A DNA stretch of 64,000 bases from Verticillium longisporum (Eukaryota; Ascomycota; Sordariomycetes; Glomerellales; Plectosphaerellaceae): NCBI GenBank assembly GCA_019188255.1, contig JAETXT010000003.1:310001-374000 (forward strand). Reading direction: 5' to 3'. The notes under the pieces are model-generated. The model did no database searches and was not told the origin of the DNA. It saw only the letters and a program-made list of their open reading frames with translations. Both the position numbers and the translations under genes were made by a program. Of this stretch, positions 56,644 to 64,000 are shown in pieces (the first letter of the stretch is position 1; each line of letters opens with the position of its first letter).

Positions 56644-58723
56644 ATGGACAAGCAGCACGAAGAACTTCTTCGGCGGCCCCTCTACGGTACGAATCGCTCC
56701 CCTCCATACCCCGCCACCATGACGTTTTGCTGACCAGCGCCAGTCTACGACCTGCCCCCCGAAGTCCTCACCACCCTCGCTCTGAAGACAGACGTCGACA
56801 ATGAGGCCCAGCTTCTCGAGGAACAAAGGGCACAGTCGCAAAAGAGGAAGAAAGACACAGAAGAGAGTCTCGTCGGCTCCCAGGCCTGTTCCCTCTGCGG
56901 ACTGAGCTTCGCCTCCCTGCTGGACCAGAGAAGCCACCTCAAATCCGACTGGCATCACTACAACCTCAAACAAAAGCTTCGCGGAAGTCCCGCCGTGTCA
57001 GAGGTGGACTTTGAAAAGTTGATTGGCGGTATGATGAGCTATTCGCCGCCCCCCGTCCTCGCAACCCTTTCGCTGACCTTGCCGCCTTTTTTCTTTTTCC
57101 AGACCTCGACGAGAGCTTGTCCGGCTCCGACTCTGAAGACACCGAAGATGACGATGACAGCGACAACGCCCGCAAGGAGACAACCCTCACAGCGCTACTG
57201 AAGAAACAAGCCGTCATTGCCGACAGGAACAACGATAACAAGGAGGACAATGACGGCGAGGGAAGCCTATCAAGATCGAGACGAAATCCAGGGAAACCAC
57301 CGCTGATATGGTTCACCTCGTCCGTCCTGCCCAAGAATCACTTCTTCGGCCTCTACCGGGCCATCCTGACGGCGGAGGACCTGCGTCTGGAGCCCAAGAT
57401 GGTCGACGTCGTCAAGGCCAAGCAGCTCGAACCCCTTGCCATGCCCAAGGTCGGCAAGGACGGCATTCTTCCCGAAATCGCCTACAAGGGCCCTCACTTC
57501 TTCCTCTGCATGATCGGCGGCGGCCACTTCGCCGCCATGGTCGTCTCTCTCGCGCCTCGGCCGGGCAAAGGTGCGACGGGCCCGCTGAACAGGGAGGCAA
57601 CGGTGCTCGCCCACAAGACGTTTCACCGGTACACGACGCGAAGGAAGCAAGGTGGCTCGCAGTCGGCAAATGATAACGCCAAAGGTGCCGCACATTCAGC
57701 CGGCGCCAGCATACGACGCTACAACGAGCAGGCACTCATCGACGATGTCAGGGCGCTGCTGCAAGACTGGAAGGGTCTCCTGGACACGTCGGAACTGCTC
57801 TTCATCCGCGCGACGGGTTCGACGAATCGCAGGACCCTCTTCGGGCCGTACGATGGACAGGTACTACGACACAACGATGCACGACTACGCGGTTTCCCCT
57901 TCAGCACGCGCCGCGCCACGCAAAACGAGCTGATGCGCTCCTTCATCGAACTCACACGCCTCAAGGTCCGCGAGATTGACCCCGAAGCAGAGGCAAAGGC
58001 GAAAGCTCTAGCCGAGGCGCAGGCTGTGACGAAACCATCGACGCCTAAGCCGACGAAGCCCAAGCTCTCGGAAGAAGAAGAGACGGCCTTGTTGCATACC
58101 TCTCAGATCCAGGCTCTGATCCGACGCTCCAAGCTCCCTGCCCTGCTATCCTATCTCAACACAAACAAGGTATCGCCAGACTTCTTATTCCAACCCCTGG
58201 AGCAGAACCATCACGCGCCGACGCCACTCCATCTTGCCTCGAGCCAGAACTCGGCTCCCGTCGTGCTTGGCATCATCGTCCGTGGCGGCGCCGACCCCAG
58301 CTATCGCAACGAACAGGGCAAGACCGCCTTTGAGATCGCCGGAGATCGCGCGACGCGAGATGCCTTTCGCGTGGCCCGTTCAGAGCTCGGCGAGGACAGA
58401 TGGGACTGGGACGCGGCGGGTGTGCCGACCGCCATGACCAAGGTCGATGCGGACAAACGCGAGGACCGTGACCGCCAGGAGCGCGAGGGCAAGGAGGCTG
58501 AGAGGCGCAAGGCAGAAGAGGAGAGACTGAAGGTCGAAGGCCCGGTCGTCAAGGCTCGGAAGGGCACGCCGCTCGGGCTCGATAGTCGGGGGCCCATGAA
58601 GTCGGCAGAAGAGAGGGGCAGGAGGAGGCTAGAGGCTTGACGCCCGAGATGAGGATGCGGCTGGACCGCGAACGCAGGGCACGGGCGGCTGAGGAGAGAC
58701 TCAAGAGGATGCAGCAGGGATGA
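56644..58723 (+). CDS. VMS1: Vms1/ANKZF1-type peptidyl-tRNA hydrolase, apparent frameshift before the VIM motif
   Basis: Exons are 56644-56686, 56744-57028 and 57103 onward. The N-terminal RRPLYVYDLPPEVL is typical of the family. A C2H2 zinc finger (C63, C66, H79, H85; ACSLCGLSFASLLDQRSHLK) precedes an acidic linker. The VLRF1 domain follows (ICF-like GPHFFLCMIGGGHFAAMVVS), with KQGGSQSANDN containing the presumed catalytic Gln (residue 296; yeast Gln295), AHSAGASIRRYNEQAL, and then ankyrin repeats (PTPLHLASSQNSAPVVLGII). Vms1 cleaves peptidyl-tRNA on stalled 60S subunits and so limits Rqc2-driven CAT-tailing. The open frame stops at 58640 after RRRLEA. The following bases in another frame encode LTPEMRMRLDRERRARAAEE, which contains a perfect Cdc48/p97-binding VIM motif (R-x5-A-A-x2-R), ending at 58723. 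One missing base near 58630 would explain this and give 649 residues. Confidence 0.92.
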
Positions 58724-61700
58724 TACTTTACTTGAATCAGAGTTGTGAGCTAGACGCCCTTGACGATAATCGAGACGACAAGGTCGCTCCCCGATCTACT
58801 GTCGTGATGCCCCTCTCTATTCGCCATCGTTGTTCTTCAGGTCAGGTGATCAACCCTTGTTCGTCCGCCCATCATTGTCAAACAGGGGCATCGGCCGATG
58901 TCCCCCCCCTGTTTTACACGCACAACCCAGCTGGCCAGCGCTAAAGCAACAGAACAATGGAGGCCATCAAGTGATCGATTAGGTACACAACCCACGAGAT
59001 GTGGTTTGAATAAGCCTATAGTATAATGCCTCTAAGGTAAGGGGCGGTGCGCATGAGGCTCGGAGCCGCAGCAGTTCATGCACCGACTACGTCTCTGCCG
59101 TGTCGCCGCCCCGAACTTGAGTAGGTCAGCAGGAAAGGGGTTGTGGGGGGGATGATCTAAGACGATCAAGGCACGGCATGAACGAAAGTTCGGATGTTTT
59201 TTTCGGATTATTCTATTTCGAAACAGCATCGGCTCATATGGATGTGATCGGCAAACCATCATGGCCGGCTTCCTCCGTGAACATTGTAGGAGAATACGAT
59301 ATGGGGAACGACGATCCGTCGTTCGAGGTTAACAAAGGAGGGCTATCGATCTCCGGAACGACATGTCGCGCGCTCCGTCGGGCGTCCAGCACGGTCTCGG
59401 GGAAGTGCAGGGCGACGGATGGACGACACGGCCAGCTGCGGGATCGGCTGCCGTGCCCAGACCAGGTGCCATCAACATCAAACGATGGCCGAATGGGACG
59501 CCGTTGTTCCGTCCTAGCTGAGAGATGTCGTCCTGTATTTTTTTCTTTGGTCCTGTTCCTTTTCCCCATCCCGCCTTATCCATCGCGGCTAGATGGTCAA
59601 TCGCCCGTCGACAGTCGTCCGTCGTTGCTGGGAAGGAGGCGGTGCATCGTCGCCTGAAACGCGACAGCAACGCCGTATCCCTGCAGCGGATGTCCGGGGT
59701 TCAAGGAGAAGGGGGGTTTCCTTTTACCAGCAGGGGTGCCCATTTAGGAAGTTGTCCCCTTGCCCTGTCTGTCCTCGATGCCCTGTATCACAGACTCATG
59801 GTGACCGTCGAGGTAGCATGTGGGACCCGGGGAAAGACACCCAAGAAAGCTGTCTTCTTCACTCGAATTTTCGCCAGCAGGGCACCATGCTGCCGACAAG
59901 ATGTAAGGAGAAACAAAGAGGCGTTCTGGAAGGCTCGGTAAGAGCGAGTTGTGGAAAGTGTCTCCCATGGGAAACTGGGTGGGCGATCGAAACAATGTTT
60001 CTTTGCGATTGCGCCCGAGAAGAGTAAAGGCTGGACTGCCAACCCCAGCAGAACGAGAGCGAGGACCACGACGATCGCCTTCGGCGAGCGAGCCGTGATT
60101 ACTCCCACGCGACACTTCCTAATTCTGTGAGGCCCTAAAATGAGCCGGTTTCCTATTCTGGACCACTCGGGCTCAAGTATTGATTTGACAATCAACATTG
60201 CTCCCGCAGATGCGAAAACCAGAATGAAGTGATTACGACGCCGATTCCGGAGGTACCTTGGCCGTATGTGCGGTCGCGGGAGTGTGAGATGAGACGACGC
60301 CTTTCACCAGCCAGGTTGCAACATTGACTGGTGCACAGCAGCAGACCAAAAGGCCTCGCGATCAGGCACTAACATATGTCAGTGGTGCTGCCACTGAGCC
60401 AAGATGGCTAGCGAAGACTGCCATCTCGAGTCATTTCGCACAGTCGCGTCCGTTCGCCAGCTCGGCGTCGCCATGGGCAGATGATGACCACCCGATGCCC
60501 ACTGTATCGGAGCGCGAGCGCCGCCCCAGATGACGGCGCATGAATGAAGTGGATAAAACACGTGCAGATGGGAAATGAACTGGAGCCCCCGGTTCATGTT
60601 GTTTCCTTTTTGGCTGCAGCCCAATCGCACTTTGATTGTAGCCCTTTCTTGCACATGTGCTAAATACTGGAGCAGCGGGGGGGGGGTTCTCGTGTCCTCA
60701 GATTCAGGTGAACGACAGCCACCATTTGGGGGCCCTTGACAGGTTTTGGCGGCAGCCAGAGTGCTGATCTCTTAGAGATATGCGTAAATACGTCACATGG
60801 AAGTCTGTTACGGCCCCAGATTACCATGCTGGCCGTCCATCCCGCTGCTGTTGCTCCGATGACACGAGAAGATAGGATTATGGGGGCCTCGACAGCTGTC
60901 ATCGTACAGGCAGCCAGCACCATCGGCGCCTTCAGGTGATCCGTCTCAGGTGAACTTTAGCGCTGGTGGTAGCAGAGCGCCAGAACTGTAGAAATAATAA
61001 TCGTACGTAATCTATTTGGGGACATGGTCAGCGAAAAGGCCGTCACGCTCAGGTACAGCGTCACGCCAGGTTCGGGACCTCGCTGATGAGTGTGAGCAAT
61101 CGGACTGCCACGGAGCCGCTGCCTCATGACCTCCTTTTCTGGACGCAGGGGGGTGCAAATGGGGGCGAGGAGCTTCGGCGCTAGGCCATGAGTGCAAGTC
61201 CCCTGTCGGACGTTGGCCACATCTGGTGTCGCGGGGCAATGGTGACGGTGAGACAGAGGACGAGGGCAGACTAGGACGGTGGCTTCAGCACCAGTCCAGC
61301 CACCAGCAGGGTCGCTTTGCGCTCAGGGCTCAGGTGCTGACCGAAACGTGAAACACACGAGGTCTTAGTGGAGGTCGAGCCCTGGCGGACCGAACGCCCT
61401 TTCAGGACAACAAGCCACAAGCGATTTGGAGGTATCCAAGCTGGGAATAGTACCTTCATTTCAGGCCTCCCAAATCTGGGTCGAGAGGCCAGTTTTTCGA
61501 CGTCTGGTCCGGTCCATACGATGCCGTATGAGCCAGGCAAATTTTCCTCTCGTACTCATGCTGGGAATGAATGAGCATGAAGAGCAGGCACCACAAAACA
61601 TATCGCTAAAGTCAATAGAAATCTCTGCGGACACAACGCGGTGTGAATTGTATCCTCGAGGATGCAAGGCGCCCTGAGCGCCAGACCCGGACTGAGGACG

Positions 61701-62236
61701 GCATCGGATCGATTGGGTAGGCAACACCGGCGTAGCAGCAGGCCAGAGTCAATGAGCAGGCCGTACTGGCAACTGCATCACGCGGTTCTGGAACCCCCTT
61801 GGAGCCTTTTCTGTGGAGGCGGCGTCCTGGCCTGGAAAGAGGGCCGGGGAATATCGAACCATTGGCCGTTAGGGCGTTGGACCCCTGCCTCTCCTCACTC
61901 TGCTTTGGTCTACACTCGCTCTCGCTCGTCCCACACTCCAGCGGCCCCCGAACCCAGGTCTGGGGAGGGGGGGGGATGCATAGAGACGGCGACAAAGGCG
62001 ATGATAACTGATCCTGAACGGCCCAAAGGTCGGTTCGGTTCCTGCAGTAGCGTTGTTTCCTGCCAAGCGCAGTGGCGGAGCGTTTCAACTTGGATCTCAC
62101 GACGCTCGTTGTGGTTAGCGGAAGGGGGGCGGGAAGAAGGGATTGCAGCTTTGCTTCTTTTCGAGCCTCTACCTCACCCCCTCCGGGCTGGTCACTTGTC
62201 GAGCAATTGTTGGAGGCAACGTGCCATGCTTGTCTC

Positions 62237-62254
62237 TTTTTTTTTTTTTTTTTT
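62237..62254. repeat. T18 homopolymer
   Basis: Eighteen consecutive T in intergenic DNA. Confidence 0.95.
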
Positions 62255-63624
62255 GGTGGCTGTCCGCCCGGTCTCTCGATGACACTCGGCTGGCGTTCGG
62301 GTTGATGTCTCGGTCGGCTGCTGGATGCCGAACTGGCAACAGAAGTCTCAGACAGTGGCAACAACGGCCCGAGACGAATCAGCGATTGCTTTTGCTCCCT
62401 TTCGATAACGTTTTCGGACAATGCGTGTCTTGAGAGGGGCAAGCCAGCGTTTTGGTTTCGGACAGATGGCGCCCTTCGCGGCGGCTCGCCAAACCACAAG
62501 TCAAGCTGGTGTTGATGGTAAGAATACTCCTCTCCTCTCGACAGCGCAACGACATAAGAAAGTGTGGGGGCCGAGGAGGTTCAACTTTGGGCTGAGGGGT
62601 GCAAAAGTGAGAATAGAAACCGCATCATCATTGGCTGAAAGTCTCCATCCAAACAGATACGACGACACGTTTGGTTGGCTGCAACGAACCCTTGAGGTGA
62701 GATCGGGCGGCCCCTGGAGACCAGTCGACGGCTGCCCCTGACCAATCCCTGCAGCCGCGCGCCATTGTCTCTTCAAACGGCAATGGCGTCGCTGGGTGGT
62801 GGGTCACGACTTCCCTGCCCCAGCACCCTGGTCTTTCTCCTTTCGAACCCAACGGGGCGGTGGGCTTTGCTTTGACCTCCTCTCGTCAACATGCCCATCG
62901 TCAACTGGGAGGTTCTTCGGCTACCCATCTCCTTTTCCTGGCCTGCTTGCTTGGATTGTCCGATGTCAGCGATGTCAGCGGAGTGGACAACTGTGCTTTG
63001 CCCCATCCAACAAGGCTGCTAGGGGGGGTTGCCAGCCCGCAAGACATCTTGGCTCGAAGGGGGCCGGCCTCATCCCGTCTTTCTCGACACCCTGTCGTCT
63101 GATGACGGTCATGGCCGTTCCCTACGCCAAGCCGACTGGCCGAACGGTCAGATCAACTCAACTACCCAGGACCATAAGGGTCAATGGTGACCAATACCCG
63201 TTGTAACCTCACAATGCGCTCTTCAGGTCAGCCTTTGAGGAATCAGTCACAGACAGCAACTCTGAGACTCCACACCTCTGCCGGGCCCGATGCAAAAGAA
63301 AAGACCGATGTAGCGGCATGACCCAGTGAATGGAACGCGCCTACCCTGGACAGATCCTGGAACAACCACCCATGGCTGGCCGTGGTGACGGGCTTTCCAG
63401 AGTGCCAGGATCTTGGAGGACCCGTCGCATGGCCCCCGCCCAAGGTACAGGGGCCGGAGCGGGAGCGGAACCCAGGACTTCTCTGATGGCTTGCAAGCGC
63501 AGGCAACGCAAAGCGCTCCGGCTCGGACACACAGACGCTTTGAGAGGCTCGGACTGGCCCTCTCTGGTCTCACGCCCGCCGCCCCCCCCTCCGCGACACC
63601 AGACGACTGCCACTCTCATGTTGG

Positions 63625-63630
63625 TATATA
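63625..63630 (+). promoter_or_regulatory. TATA box candidate
   Basis: TATATA within GGTATATAGAC, about 240 bp upstream of the ATG at 63869, is followed by a CT-rich stretch typical of a fungal 5' leader. Confidence 0.5.
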
Positions 63631-63868
63631 GACTCGTCCTGCTCTCACCCCTTCAGAGTTTTGCTTCCTCTCACCTCATCGAACTTTTTTCTTTCCTAAC
63701 AAGTTCTTTCGTTCTACAAACAATCAACAGTCTTTCGTTTCAAGGCCAAAGTCATTCGCTTCCTTTGCGCCATCATCTTGACATACACATAATTTGTTTC
63801 CCGTTCCGTTACAAAAGTCCAACTACATTCACTCCTAGGAAGAAAACATCGACATATCCACCCTCACA

Positions 63869-64000
63869 ATGAAGAACACTTACGCCCTGATGGCCCTGGC
63901 CGCCAGCCTCGGCGAGGTCTCTGCCACTGTATGTGTGCCCCTGGATAAGCAAGACACGAATATGAATACTGACACACCGATGCAGTGGAAGCACGCCAAG
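63869..64000 (+). CDS. N-terminus of a secreted protein (partial, cut by window end)
   Basis: ATG at 63869 (context CACAATG) is followed by MKNTYALMALAASLGEVSAT, a standard signal peptide: one Lys, a hydrophobic core, and a VSA-T cleavage site. A GT-AG intron at 63929-63985 (GTATGT to GATGCAG) joins in phase 0 to TGGAAGCACGCCAAG (WKHAK), which runs off the window. An intron right after the signal-peptide exon is common in fungal extracellular enzymes. The mature protein cannot be identified from five residues. The TATA box and CT-rich leader support a strongly expressed gene. Confidence 0.75.
   Translation, partial: MKNTYALMALAASLGEVSATVCVPLDKQDTNMNTDTPMQWKHAK

Larger units (their letters stand above)
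58724..63868. other. 5.1-kb intergenic region
   Basis: No recognisable gene. The longest frame (61612-62499 minus, 295 residues) is low complexity with a lysine run that is only the antisense of a T-tract, and I do not accept it. G-runs (for example 61964-61974) and a T18 tract occur. The last ~250 bp are the promoter and leader of the secreted-protein gene at 63869. Confidence 0.55.

Noticed and set aside
61612..62499. 295-residue minus-strand frame
   Set aside because: Low-complexity translation whose lysine run is simply the complement of a T18 tract; no domain, no splice pattern and no homologous look.
1..64000. CRISPR array, bacterial operon or biosynthetic gene cluster
   Set aside because: The tandem repeats found have no spacer structure, genes are spliced and individually promoted, and no backbone biosynthetic enzyme is present.

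Overview
The window comes from the nuclear genome of a filamentous ascomycete (Pezizomycotina, most likely a Sordariomycete; I cannot name the genus). A Woronin-body gene (HEX1), found only in this group, is present. Genes are split by short GT-AG introns (about 45-175 bp, with CTGAC/CTAAC-type branch sites), coding DNA favours C- or G-ending codons, and there are no operons or Shine-Dalgarno sites.

Layout. Positions 1-4900 are AT-richer, repeat-bearing and gene-free; they hold palindromic hairpins and a complete non-autonomous hAT-type MITE with an 8-bp target duplication. Positions 4905-9924 carry a seven-exon giant GHKL-ATPase/NO VEIN-type gene. A Nudix hydrolase gene (10265-10843) converges on RQC2 (14228-10934, minus). 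Next come a Zn2Cys6 transcription factor (minus, with an apparent frameshift), a MARVEL-like membrane protein, HEX1 with an N-terminally extended form, and a bleomycin-hydrolase-type cysteine peptidase (frameshift in a T-run). After 4.6 kb without genes there is a ~1000-residue charged, disordered protein (30155-33205). A 15-kb gene desert (33.2-48.3 kb) follows, holding only small repeats. It leads to a Q-rich putative regulator with a 970-bp intron (48320-51723), a methyltransferase-like gene (minus), a small glycine-rich stress-type protein (minus), and the Vms1/ANKZF1-type peptidyl-tRNA hydrolase gene (56644-58723, frameshift before its Cdc48-binding motif). A further 5.1 kb without genes ends at the first two exons of a secreted protein (63869 to the edge).

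Functional links. Rqc2 and Vms1 act on the same substrate in ribosome-associated quality control (CAT-tailing versus release of nascent chains); here they are 42 kb apart. Bleomycin hydrolase and the stress-type protein are general housekeeping or stress genes. There is no biosynthetic cluster, CRISPR array or rRNA, and I found no convincing tRNA.

The most unusual items are the hAT MITE carrying a tandem CACGTGAC array upstream of the NO VEIN-like gene, the HEX1 extension without a visible AUG, the 970-bp intron with a retention stop, the gene desert, and three frameshifts that are each consistent with one missing base. All functional names come from reading translated sequence and remembered family motifs; no database search was run.
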